Positions 1 to 5,338 of a stretch of 7,348 nt of DNA are shown piece after piece (the first letter of the stretch is position 1; each line of letters begins with the position of its first letter). The translations under genes and the position numbers were made by a program. The notes beneath the pieces are model-generated. The model searched no databases. It saw only the letters and a list, made by a program, of their open reading frames with translations, and was not told the DNA's origin. The stretch is from JAENVT01 sp031430695 (lineage in GTDB: Bacteria > Actinomycetota > Acidimicrobiia > Acidimicrobiales > Ilumatobacteraceae), in assembly GCA_031430695.1 (NCBI GenBank), contig JANPBZ010000080.1:1-7348 (forward strand). Reading direction: 5' to 3'.

Positions 1-1
1 C

Positions 2-760
2 CACGTCGTCGTCGGCAAGGCCCTCGCCGACGCCGTGCGCAAGGACATCACCTCGCGCAACGTCGCACGACTGGCCACGCCGCCGGCGGCCTCGGCGTCG
101 AAGGCACCCGAAATGAAGTACTGGACACCAATACAGCTGCGAACTTTCCTGGCCGGCATCGAGGGCCATCACCACTACCCGGTGATTCGTACCGCAGCAA
201 TGACCGGACTCCGACGTGGGGAGCTCTGCGGTCTGCGATGGGTCGATGTCGACCTCGACGCCCGCACCGTCTCCATTCGCCACACGGTCATCTCCGTTTG
301 CGGCAAGCCGGTACATGGTGACGTGAAGACGTCGCGGTCGCGCCGTGTCGTCGACCTCGATCCAACCACAGTGGCGGTTCTGAGGGCTTGGCGCAGGACT
401 CAGCTCGAGCAGCGGATGCTGGTGGGCGCCGGATGGACGGAGACCGGACTCGTTTTCACGATGCCGAGCGGCGAAGGTTGGCATCCGAACTCGATCTCGC
501 AAGCATTCGATCGATTGGTCAGCCCCGTCAGAAGGACAACACGGGACGAACTCGACCGGCGTCCGCCACGCATCCGCTTCCACGACTTGAGGCACACACA
601 CGCCACCCAACTCCTCGCAGCAGGCGTCAACATCAAGGTCGTGAGTGAACGCCTTGGACATGCCTCGGTGGCCTTCACGCTGGACACGTACGCGCACGTG
701 ATGCCGGGTCAGCAGGCCGACGCTGCGGCCGCCGTCTCGGCGCTCGTTGACGTCGTGTGA
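2..760 (+). CDS. Tyrosine recombinase / phage-type integrase, C-terminal part (5' end outside window)
   Basis: Site-specific recombinase that cuts and rejoins DNA through a covalent phosphotyrosine; such enzymes integrate and excise phages and genomic islands. The frame is open to the left edge, so the GTG at 35 is only the first start codon visible. The codons before it encode the end of the SAM-like core-binding domain, and the start is missing. Counting from that GTG, the catalytic set is complete: Arg60 in TGLRRGEL, Lys98 in the beta-hairpin (DVKTSRSRR), His183 and Arg186 in HDLRHTHAT, His209 in LGHAS and Tyr219 in DTYAHVMP. After the tyrosine only about 22 residues remain, a normal end. 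The enzyme is therefore probably active if its N-terminus is intact. The gene points towards the tRNA-Thr at 2298-2373 with toxin-antitoxin genes between, a layout typical of an integrated element. Family assignment is firm; the attachment site is inferred. Confidence 0.95.
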   Translation, partial: HVVVGKALADAVRKDITSRNVARLATPPAASASKAPEMKYWTPIQLRTFLAGIEGHHHYPVIRTAAMTGLRRGELCGLRWVDVDLDARTVSIRHTVISVCGKPVHGDVKTSRSRRVVDLDPTTVAVLRAWRRTQLEQRMLVGAGWTETGLVFTMPSGEGWHPNSISQAFDRLVSPVRRTTRDELDRRPPRIRFHDLRHTHATQLLAAGVNIKVVSERLGHASVAFTLDTYAHVMPGQQADAAAAVSALVDVV

Positions 761-780
761 AGTCCGAATCAGGGAGGAGC

Positions 781-893
781 TCAAACACGGTCAATGTGTT
801 GGCCGACGGCGGAGAAGTCGCGTCGATCCAGCGTGACGAGCGCCAGCGTGAGCCGTCCGCGATGGCGACCACGATGCGGTGCCTCGGCTCTTT
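781..893 (-). pseudogene. Decayed C-terminal fragment of a PIN-domain (VapC-like) toxin
   Basis: On the minus strand two frames join into one PIN-like C-terminus. One frame reads EPRHRIVVAIADG and the other LTLALVTLDRRDFSAV, followed by a short tail and a TGA at 783-781. The LVTLDRRDFSAV block is typical of the last strand of VapC-type PIN RNases, and the preceding IVVAIAD fits the helix before it. Adding a single base near 851-853 would restore continuous reading, so a one-base deletion is likely. Only about 35-40 residues of a family usually near 130 residues are present. The acidic residue expected ahead of the IVVAIA helix appears to be a His. The rest is absent because the next gene (from 915) occupies that DNA on the other strand. 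It looks like debris of an earlier vapBC module. The match rests on motif reading by eye over a short stretch, so confidence is moderate. Confidence 0.45.
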
Positions 894-902
894 GCGCCGG
901 GG

Positions 903-908
903 TACGAT
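903..908 (+). promoter_or_regulatory. Leaderless-type -10 box (TACGAT) for the gene at 915
   Basis: TACGAT matches the actinobacterial TANNNT -10 pattern and ends 6 bases before the GTG at 915. Transcription would then begin at or next to the first base of the start codon, giving a leaderless mRNA. No Shine-Dalgarno sequence lies before this GTG, which agrees. No good -35 is visible at the expected distance (880-885 reads TGCCTC), so this is a moderate call. Confidence 0.45.
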
Positions 909-914
909 TGCGAC

Positions 915-1151
915 GTGACCGACGCAGCCGAGACACTCCTGGAGCAGGCACTGACGCTTCCAGCCGAGGACCGAGTGCTGCTCGCCTCAGGCCTGCTCGC
1001 GAGTCTCGATTCGGAGGTCCTCGACGAGCCCGAAGTTGAGCGGCTGTGGTCAGCCGAGACCGAACGCCGAGCGGCGCAGCCGAAGTCAGGTGACGCCGAA
1101 CTTGTGACGAGGGAGCAGCTCCTTCAGCGCATCGACGAACGTCGCTCGTAG
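915..1151 (+). CDS. Addiction-module antitoxin-like protein (Unstab_antitox / TIGR02574 type), orphan
   Basis: A 78-residue acidic protein of the kind annotated as a putative addiction module component. Family features visible are the amphipathic N-terminal helix (ETLLEQALTLPAEDRVLLASGLLASL), a central acidic stretch with EVERLWSAETERRAA, and a C-terminal helix (LVTREQLLQRIDERRS). Members are normally labile antitoxins partnered by a ParE/RelE-type toxin just downstream. Here no such toxin follows: after the stop there are about 120 bases with no coding signal, then the promoter of the next operon. The frame stays open upstream to an ATG-like start at 879, but the family similarity begins at the GTG at 915, which also fits the -10 box at 903-908; I chose GTG. 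It may be a leftover antitoxin that neutralises a toxin elsewhere, or a decaying remnant. Family call is good; function in isolation is unknown. Confidence 0.75.
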   Translation: MTDAAETLLEQALTLPAEDRVLLASGLLASLDSEVLDEPEVERLWSAETERRAAQPKSGDAELVTREQLLQRIDERRS

Positions 1152-1236
1152 CCACATCGACAGCAACGTCACCCAACAGACCTCGACGACGGCCGCTCCT
1201 CGACGCCGCCGGCAGGCGAGCGGCCTGGCAGAGGGG

Positions 1237-1266
1237 TTGTCATTTTGTATCCGTTTGTATTACAAT
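1237..1266 (+). promoter_or_regulatory. Sigma-70-type promoter of the toxin-antitoxin operon
   Basis: TTGTCA (1237-1242), an 18-base spacer and TACAAT (1261-1266) form the best promoter in the window. The -10 box ends 7 bases before the ATG at 1274, so the transcript should start at or one base before the start codon and be leaderless. There is no Shine-Dalgarno before that ATG. The spacer and -10 box overlap the repeats described at 1244-1265, so operator-bound protein would block RNA polymerase. Confidence 0.65.
1244..1265 (+). promoter_or_regulatory. Operator-like repeats (TTTGTAT direct repeat and TTGTA-T-TACAA palindrome)
   Basis: TTTGTAT occurs at 1244-1250 and again at 1254-1260, exactly 10 bases apart, about one helical turn. 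The second copy forms a perfect palindrome with the -10 box: TTGTA (1255-1259), one T, TACAA (1261-1265). Short, closely phased TGTA/TACA half-sites are the sort bound by ribbon-helix-helix dimers. The antitoxin at 1576-1809 is such a protein, so autorepression of this operon is the simplest reading. The repeats are seen; the binding is inferred. Confidence 0.5.
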
Positions 1267-1273
1267 TGCGCTG

Positions 1274-1579
1274 ATGGCCGGGCTGTTCGATCTCGATCAA
1301 CTCGACGATAACGACCCGTTCGAGATCGACAGGCAAGCAGCCCACTTGTTCAAGCACGCCGGACTGGGAATCGACGATATTCACGATGTCTGGCAATCCG
1401 ACCCGCTTTTCTACCCAGCCAAACCGCCAGCAGACTGGTTGATGGTGGCCGAAGTCCACGGCGAGATCTTGGTGGTCCCGCTCGCCCCATCCAACTCGAA
1501 TGACCAGACCCGCTGTCGCCCGATTGGCTGCTACGTCGCTGCCAAGCACCTCGCCGACCGATATCTGGAGGACCGATGA
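1274..1579 (+). CDS. BrnT-like toxin candidate of a type II toxin-antitoxin pair
   Basis: A 101-residue protein resembling the BrnT/DUF4258 group of small RNase-fold toxins. Residues about 16-37 (FEID..AAHLFKHAGLGIDDI) match the usual start of that fold, in which a KHG-like motif follows a Trp/Phe-Glu strand; here it is Lys27-His28. A strand-rich middle follows (DWLMVAEVHGEILVVPLAP), then CRPIGCYVAAKHLADRYLED at the end, where BrnT proteins carry an Arg-rich helix (here only weakly so, with AAKHLADRY in its place). As in brnTA operons, and unlike most toxin-antitoxin pairs, the toxin comes first. Its stop overlaps the antitoxin start as ATGA at 1576-1579. The ATG at 1274 is the only start that fits the promoter. 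The likely action is cutting or blocking mRNA during translation until neutralised by the downstream protein. The resemblance is by pattern only; it could be a neighbouring toxin family of similar size. Confidence 0.65.
   Translation: MAGLFDLDQLDDNDPFEIDRQAAHLFKHAGLGIDDIHDVWQSDPLFYPAKPPADWLMVAEVHGEILVVPLAPSNSNDQTRCRPIGCYVAAKHLADRYLEDR
1567..1571 (+). promoter_or_regulatory. Strong Shine-Dalgarno (GGAGG) for the antitoxin
   Basis: GGAGG lies 4 bases before the antitoxin ATG at 1576, inside the last codons of the toxin gene. The toxin itself has no ribosome-binding site, so this site probably raises antitoxin output relative to toxin from the same mRNA. Confidence 0.7.
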
Positions 1580-1809
1580 CCAAGAAGATGACTCGAACCG
1601 AAGAACACGACTTCTACGCCGACCCGGAGAACCAAACTCCCCAAGGCCCGGCCCGACGGCGCAATCCGAAACTGACCGAACTCGTGCCGGTCCGTTTCCC
1701 ACCCGAAACCCTCGACAGGATCCGCAACGCCGCCGACGCTGACGATCGGTCGATCTCATCGTGGATTCGCCGAGCCGTCGAACATGAACTCGAACACAAC
1801 GCATCTTGA
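1576..1809 (+). CDS. Ribbon-helix-helix (CopG/Arc-type) antitoxin
   Basis: A 77-residue protein with two parts. Residues 1-45 are polar and probably disordered (NQTPQGPARRRNPKL), a likely toxin-binding region. From about residue 47 comes a ribbon-helix-helix domain: beta strand ELVPVRFP, helix PETLDRIRNAADAD, turn, then DRSISSWIRRAVEHELEH. The pattern V-x-F-P-x-E-T-L followed by S-I-S-S-W-I-R-R-A-V is classic for CopG-type DNA-binding dimers. It would bind the operator repeats at 1244-1265 and neutralise the upstream BrnT-like toxin. Translation is coupled to the toxin through the ATGA overlap and helped by the GGAGG at 1567-1571. It is closer to CopG-type domains than to BrnA proper, so the pair is brnTA-like rather than a textbook brnTA. 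Confidence 0.8.
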   Translation: MTKKMTRTEEHDFYADPENQTPQGPARRRNPKLTELVPVRFPPETLDRIRNAADADDRSISSWIRRAVEHELEHNAS

Positions 1810-2212
1810 CATCGGACCCGCAGTCGCGGTCACGGACTACCGCTCGCTTGTCCGGCGAGTTGCCGTGGCGGCGAGTCAGGGTCACCGACGCCGTGGACTC
1901 GAAGTCCGTCGGACACGGCCCGGAAACCCACTGACCGACCGCACGTTCACTGACGCAGGGCAGTGAAGTCGAGTACGGCAGAACTAGCACATGTCGATCG
2001 ATGTCATCATCGGAGTTGGTGGTTCCAGCGCGAAAGGCGGGAGATCGCCGGCAGTCATGGAACGGCATGCGTCGTTCACAGTCGACGGTGGGCTGCGCGA
2101 GTCCCCACACGACGAACGCAAATAGCCGATGGCGACCACGGCAAACATCCCGAGGCGACACGTTTTCGAGGTTGAACGCTGGGCGACAGGCAAGAGTTGG
2201 TGCGACGCTCGG

Positions 2213-2278
2213 AGATTTTCCGTGACCAAAATGTGACCAAACAGCGATTTCGCCTGCTGTACCCTGGGCCGAAAATCT
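2213..2278. repeat. 8-bp inverted repeat flanking the direct repeats beside the tRNA
   Basis: AGATTTTC (2213-2220) and GAAAATCT (2271-2278) are exact reverse complements, 50 bases apart, enclosing the two GTGACCAAA copies and a small ACAGC/GCTGT hairpin (2241-2245 with 2256-2260). The outer arm lies 20 bases from the tRNA 3' end. This may be part of an attachment region; an 8-bp match alone could be chance. Confidence 0.4.
2222..2241 (+). repeat. Two GTGACCAAA direct repeats next to the tRNA 3' end
   Basis: GTGACCAAA occurs at 2222-2230 and 2233-2241, an 11-base period, about 57 bases from the CCA end of the tRNA-Thr. Pairs of short direct repeats about one helical turn apart beside a tRNA are what arm-type integrase or excisionase sites look like. 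Given the tyrosine recombinase at the left, that is the favoured reading. The repeats are seen; their role is inferred. Confidence 0.5.
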
Positions 2279-2297
2279 GTATAACACCTGGTCAGAG

Positions 2298-2373
2298 TGG
2301 AGCCCAAGGTGGGAATCGAACCCACGACCTACGCATTACGAGTGCGTTGCTCTACCGACTGAGCTACCTGGGC
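2298..2373 (-). tRNA. tRNA-Thr, anticodon CGT
   Basis: The minus strand folds into a full cloverleaf. The 7-bp acceptor stem is GCCCAGG with CTTGGGC, including one G-T pair. The D arm is GCTC/GAGC, the anticodon stem ACGCA/TGCGT, and the T arm GTGGG/CCCAC with loop TTCGATT. The seven-base anticodon loop CTCGTAA places CGT at positions 34-36, which reads the Thr codon ACG. The discriminator base is T and CCA is encoded (2300-2298). Without CCA the gene is 73 bases. The 3' end faces the integrase-bearing region. ACG can usually also be read by another tRNA-Thr, which makes this gene a tolerable integration target. Confidence 0.97.
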
Positions 2374-2382
2374 GCGGCGTGC

Positions 2383-2412
2383 ATCGTAGCGGGGGGCAGC
2401 GAGCGATGACAT
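2383..2412 (-). promoter_or_regulatory. Promoter of the tRNA-Thr gene
   Basis: Read on the minus strand, ATGTCA (2412-2407, four of six matching the -35 consensus), an 18-base spacer and TACGAT (2388-2383) precede the tRNA. The -10 box ends 9 bases before the tRNA 5' end, so the precursor would carry only a very short 5' leader. Confidence 0.5.
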
Positions 2413-2480
2413 GCCATATCCACACTGGTCGGCAGCGCGAGTACGGCGACAAACTACGCCGGTGTGACTTGCTCAACCTT

Positions 2481-2506
2481 GAGGAGATCTTGCCGATCAT
2501 CTCCTC
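2481..2506 (+). promoter_or_regulatory. Hairpin enclosing the Shine-Dalgarno, directly before the GGDEF-EAL start
   Basis: GAGGAGAT (2481-2488) and ATCTCCTC (2499-2506) pair perfectly over 8 bp around a 10-base loop, and the GTG start begins at the next base. GAGGAG is the only Shine-Dalgarno-like sequence nearby, so this hairpin would hide it. A second hairpin, CGGCG/CGCCG (2444-2448 with 2457-2461), lies upstream. A small frame from ATG 2406 to TGA 2510 (34 codons, rising through GAGGAG) overlaps the GTG as GTGA. It could open the hairpin by translation and couple the two genes. I see no known c-di-GMP riboswitch motif here. The hairpin is seen; control is inferred. Confidence 0.5.
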
Positions 2507-5311
2507 GTGAAGTGGTGGCGGGTCGGACTGTTGGTGGGCGTCGGCATTGGCCTTGCCGTCTACGGCTGGCAGGTCCGCGGCGCCTGGGTCCCAGGAAATC
2601 GTTGGATGATCGGCCCACCCGTGATTGCCGCGGTGGCCGCAATCTTCGGATCGCGCTGGCGGCAACACGGCGACCGGGTTGCCTGGATCGCCATCGCCGG
2701 CTCGTGTGCGATGACAGCCTCGTCATACGCGCTGATGTTGTGGCAGTCCTCGTTTGGTTTGGACAATGTGGCCGAACTGTCCAGTGTGATGCGGGCGCCC
2801 GATCGAACCCTCGTGGCGCTCGCGCTGCTGGCGATGATCGCCGATCGCTCCCCGATCCGCGATCGATACCTGGCGATCGAGGCCAGCATCGTCGCACTCG
2901 CGACCGCCTTGGTGATGTGGGTCGCCGTCGTCGAGCCGGCACTGACCAGATCACCACTCGACTCGTCCGGCCGCTTGCTTTCGCTCAGCCTTCCTGCCTC
3001 TGACCTGGTCCTCGTGGCCCTCGGAGCGCGGCTGTCGCTCGGCTACCGGGCCCGCAGTCGGTCGTTCGTCGCGTTGCAGTTGGCCCTCGTCAGCCGGTTC
3101 GGGGCGAACATGATGAACTACTGGGGCGAGGTCGGCAACGGTCGGATACCGACCGCCGTCACCAACGCCATCACCGCGCTCTCCTTTGGATTCCTCGTGT
3201 GGGCCGCTCTCGACAGGCACCACAACGAGCCGGCTCACGTTGCCCACCACGCGGTGCGTCTGAGCCGGGTTCGCCTGCTGTCGATCGTGCTGTCGGCGGT
3301 TGCTCCCCAGATCGTGCTGATTGCGGTGTTGATGAACGACTCGGCCAAGCGTTCCACGGTGCTGTTCGCCGCGGGCATTGCGACCGTTGTGTCGCTGCTC
3401 GCGCTGACCCGATTGTGGGGACTAGCCGTCAGCGTCCGCAACCTCACCGAGCGCCGCGGCAACGATCGCCTGGCATCCCTGGTCGAGCGATCCTCAGATG
3501 TCGTCGTGCTGGTCGACATCGACGGCCGGATCTCGTACACCAGTCCGGCGTTGCAGACCGTGCTTGGATACGGAGCCGATGAGTGGGTCGGTATGCAGAT
3601 CGAAGCCCTCGACATTCGATCCAACAGCGAACTGTGGACCGATGTCAAGCGTTTGCCACAGGAGGACTCGCTGACCGTAGAAGTGTCCGCACTGCACGCC
3701 GACGGTGAGCGCCGCACGATGGAGCTGTCGGCGGTCAACTTGATGGCGAACATCGCAGTCGCCGGCATCGTGTTGACCCTGCGAGACGTCACAGCCAACC
3801 GCACCCTGGAGCGACAGCTGAGCTACCGCGCCGATCACGATTCGTTGACGGGCCTCGCCAACCGCGCCAATTTCCTCACGAGGGTGTCCGACGAACTGCA
3901 ACGTGGTCATCTTCCTACGGTGATGTTCCTCGACCTGGACGATTTCAAGGCGATCAACGATGGCCTTGGCCATTCCGCCGGCGACGTGTTGCTGCGCACC
4001 GTCGCCGATCGTCTGAAGGTTCGCTTCACCCATGCATCGAATCTGGTTGCCCGCCTCGGTGGCGACGAGTTCGGGATCCTGCTGCTCGACTCATCGACCG
4101 CTGAGGCAAGTGTGTTGGCGCAACAGGCGATCGCCGACCTCAAGGACTCGATGCCGGTCAACGACTTCCAGTCCGTGTCGGTCAGCGGATGCATCGGCAT
4201 CGCCGTGGCCGAGCCGAAGAACAGTGCCTCCGATCTCATGCGACACGCTGATCTGGCGATGTACCGCGCCAAGCAGCTGGGCAAGGGTCAGGTCGAAGGG
4301 TTCGACGCCGATCTTGGTCGTCAGACCGAACGCCGCAACGAGTACAAGCGCGACCTCATGGCTTCGCTCGGCCGCGACCAGCTCTACCTCGTCTATCAAC
4401 CGATCGTGCGGTTGTCGGATGGCCGGACCGTTGGCGCCGAGGCGTTGATGCGTTGGGATCACCACATCTACGGAAACGTTCCCCCGAACGACTTCATCCC
4501 GCTCGCCGAGCAGACCGGTGTGATCATCCCGATCGGTGCGTGGGCCATCGAGCAGGCATGTATGTCGGCCGTCGGTTGGGCCGACGAGTCGATGTTCGTC
4601 ACGGTCAACGTGTCGGGCGTGCAACTTCGAGAGCCAACCTTCGTCGAAGGTGTGCTTCGCAGCCTGCGTCTGAGCGGCTTGGCGGCCGATCGCCTGGTGC
4701 TGGAGCTCACCGAATCGACGCTGATCGACGACAGCGACGTTGCCACGGATCAGCTCAGGGAGCTGCGCGCCTGCGGTGTTCGCACAGCACTGGACGATTT
4801 CGGAACCGGCTACAGCTCGCTCGCATATGTGCAACGGCTTCCGCTCGACATCATCAAGATCGACCGGGAGTTCGTGCAATCGGTCGACGAGCTTCGCAGT
4901 CAGGCATTGGCCAACACGATCGTCAACATGGCTCGTAACCTCGGCCTGCGGACGGTGGCCGAGGGTATCGAGACCGAAAGCCAAGCGCTCGAACTGGCCA
5001 GACTGGGGTGCGAGTTCGCGCAGGGCTACCTGTTCTTCAAGCCACTGTCGGCCGTGGCGATGACGGCGCTCGCCGAGTTCGAGTTCCAGCCGTTGGCGGA
5101 GGTCGCCGTCGAGGTCGATGTCGAGGTCGCCGAGGCAGTCGACGTCGCCGAACTGGAAGCGGAACCGGCGCTCGCCGCTGTGTCCGTGCAGCCACCGATG
5201 CCCATGCCTCTACCACCTCCGACTGGTCAGCAGCATGTTCTCGAGGCCCACCCGGTGTCGGAACCCACCGGCGAGATCAACCATCTGCTGCGTCCACTGC
5301 TCTCGAACTGA
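2507..5311 (+). CDS. Membrane PAS-GGDEF-EAL protein (cyclic di-GMP synthesis and breakdown)
   Basis: A 934-residue inner-membrane signalling protein. Residues 1-310 hold about ten hydrophobic segments (for example 6-22, 58-78, 121-142, 254-276 and 284-306), a sensor of no family I can name. A PAS domain follows at about 320-430 (DVVVLVDIDGRISYTSPALQTVLGY, ending LRDVT). The GGDEF domain (about 440-605) keeps DLDDFKAINDGLGH and an exact GGDEF at 518-522, so diguanylate cyclase activity is likely. The RxxD product-inhibition site is missing, with HASN in its place. The EAL domain (about 625-860) keeps EAL at 645-647, ELTES, DDFGTGYSSL, IKID and AEGIE, so phosphodiesterase activity is also likely. 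Residues 863-934 are an unusual Val/Glu then Pro-rich tail. GTG 2507 is the first possible start because a TGA at 2480-2482 closes the frame above. Which activity dominates cannot be read from sequence. Confidence 0.95.
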   Translation: MKWWRVGLLVGVGIGLAVYGWQVRGAWVPGNRWMIGPPVIAAVAAIFGSRWRQHGDRVAWIAIAGSCAMTASSYALMLWQSSFGLDNVAELSSVMRAPDRTLVALALLAMIADRSPIRDRYLAIEASIVALATALVMWVAVVEPALTRSPLDSSGRLLSLSLPASDLVLVALGARLSLGYRARSRSFVALQLALVSRFGANMMNYWGEVGNGRIPTAVTNAITALSFGFLVWAALDRHHNEPAHVAHHAVRLSRVRLLSIVLSAVAPQIVLIAVLMNDSAKRSTVLFAAGIATVVSLLALTRLWGLAVSVRNLTERRGNDRLASLVERSSDVVVLVDIDGRISYTSPALQTVLGYGADEWVGMQIEALDIRSNSELWTDVKRLPQEDSLTVEVSALHADGERRTMELSAVNLMANIAVAGIVLTLRDVTANRTLERQLSYRADHDSLTGLANRANFLTRVSDELQRGHLPTVMFLDLDDFKAINDGLGHSAGDVLLRTVADRLKVRFTHASNLVARLGGDEFGILLLDSSTAEASVLAQQAIADLKDSMPVNDFQSVSVSGCIGIAVAEPKNSASDLMRHADLAMYRAKQLGKGQVEGFDADLGRQTERRNEYKRDLMASLGRDQLYLVYQPIVRLSDGRTVGAEALMRWDHHIYGNVPPNDFIPLAEQTGVIIPIGAWAIEQACMSAVGWADESMFVTVNVSGVQLREPTFVEGVLRSLRLSGLAADRLVLELTESTLIDDSDVATDQLRELRACGVRTALDDFGTGYSSLAYVQRLPLDIIKIDREFVQSVDELRSQALANTIVNMARNLGLRTVAEGIETESQALELARLGCEFAQGYLFFKPLSAVAMTALAEFEFQPLAEVAVEVDVEVAEAVDVAELEAEPALAAVSVQPPMPMPLPPPTGQQHVLEAHPVSEPTGEINHLLRPLLSN
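5099..5146 (+). repeat. 12-bp degenerate tandem repeat in the GGDEF-EAL tail
   Basis: GAGGTCG recurs at 5099, 5111 and 5123, exactly 12 bases apart, with a fourth diverged unit from 5135. The unit encodes four residues, giving EVAV, EVDV, EVAE, AVDV, and then merges into AELEAEPA. This is an in-frame coding repeat after the end of the EAL domain and is probably variable in length between strains. Confidence 0.6.
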
Positions 5312-5315
5312 GCGC

Positions 5316-5338
5316 CGACCTAGAGCGACGGAAGGTCG
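5316..5338. terminator. Weak hairpin at the convergent gene ends
   Basis: CGACCT (5316-5321) and AGGTCG (5333-5338) form a 6-bp stem with an 11-base loop across the meeting point of the GGDEF-EAL gene and holB. There is no T-run on either side. It might slow polymerase from both directions, but it is not a standard intrinsic terminator and could be chance. Confidence 0.2.

Larger units (their letters stand above)
1810..2297. other. Region without a convincing gene (TA operon to tRNA)
   Basis: Both strands contain open frames here, but their translations are rich in Arg, His and Ser with no recognisable motif, so I call none of them genes. Seen structures are a hairpin CTCGC/GCGAG (1843-1847 with 1855-1859) and a longer interrupted one. 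In the latter CCGAC (1885-1889) and GGACT (1895-1899) pair with AGTCC (1903-1907) and GTCGG (1908-1912), with five unpaired bases on the left arm. Neither is followed by a T-run, so neither is a clear terminator. The last 80 bases (2211-2290) are visibly richer in A/T and carry the repeats listed separately. The stretch may hold decayed genes or attachment-site DNA of the element. Confidence 0.4.

Noticed and set aside
772..1039. GGGAGGAG (772-779) followed by a frame from ATG 794
   Set aside because: Spacing to the ATG is 14 bases, the product is Arg/Ser-rich low-quality sequence, and it overlaps both the PIN remnant and the antitoxin-like gene in another frame.
1365..1374. TGGGAATCGA inside the toxin gene matching the tRNA-Thr T-arm
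   Set aside because: Only 10 bases match, within a coding region, which is too short to call an attachment-site copy.
1169..2287. Long minus-strand open frame of 372 codons
   Set aside because: It runs antisense across both toxin-antitoxin genes, its product is Arg/Ser-rich with no motif, and long antisense frames are common in high-GC DNA.
2197..2409. Plus-strand frame containing GGNRTHDL
   Set aside because: This peptide is the well-known false translation of the antisense strand of a tRNA T-arm; it covers the tRNA-Thr at 2298-2373.
2374..2506. Possible c-di-GMP riboswitch before the GGDEF-EAL gene
   Set aside because: I could not find the conserved GEMM core; only simple hairpins are present.
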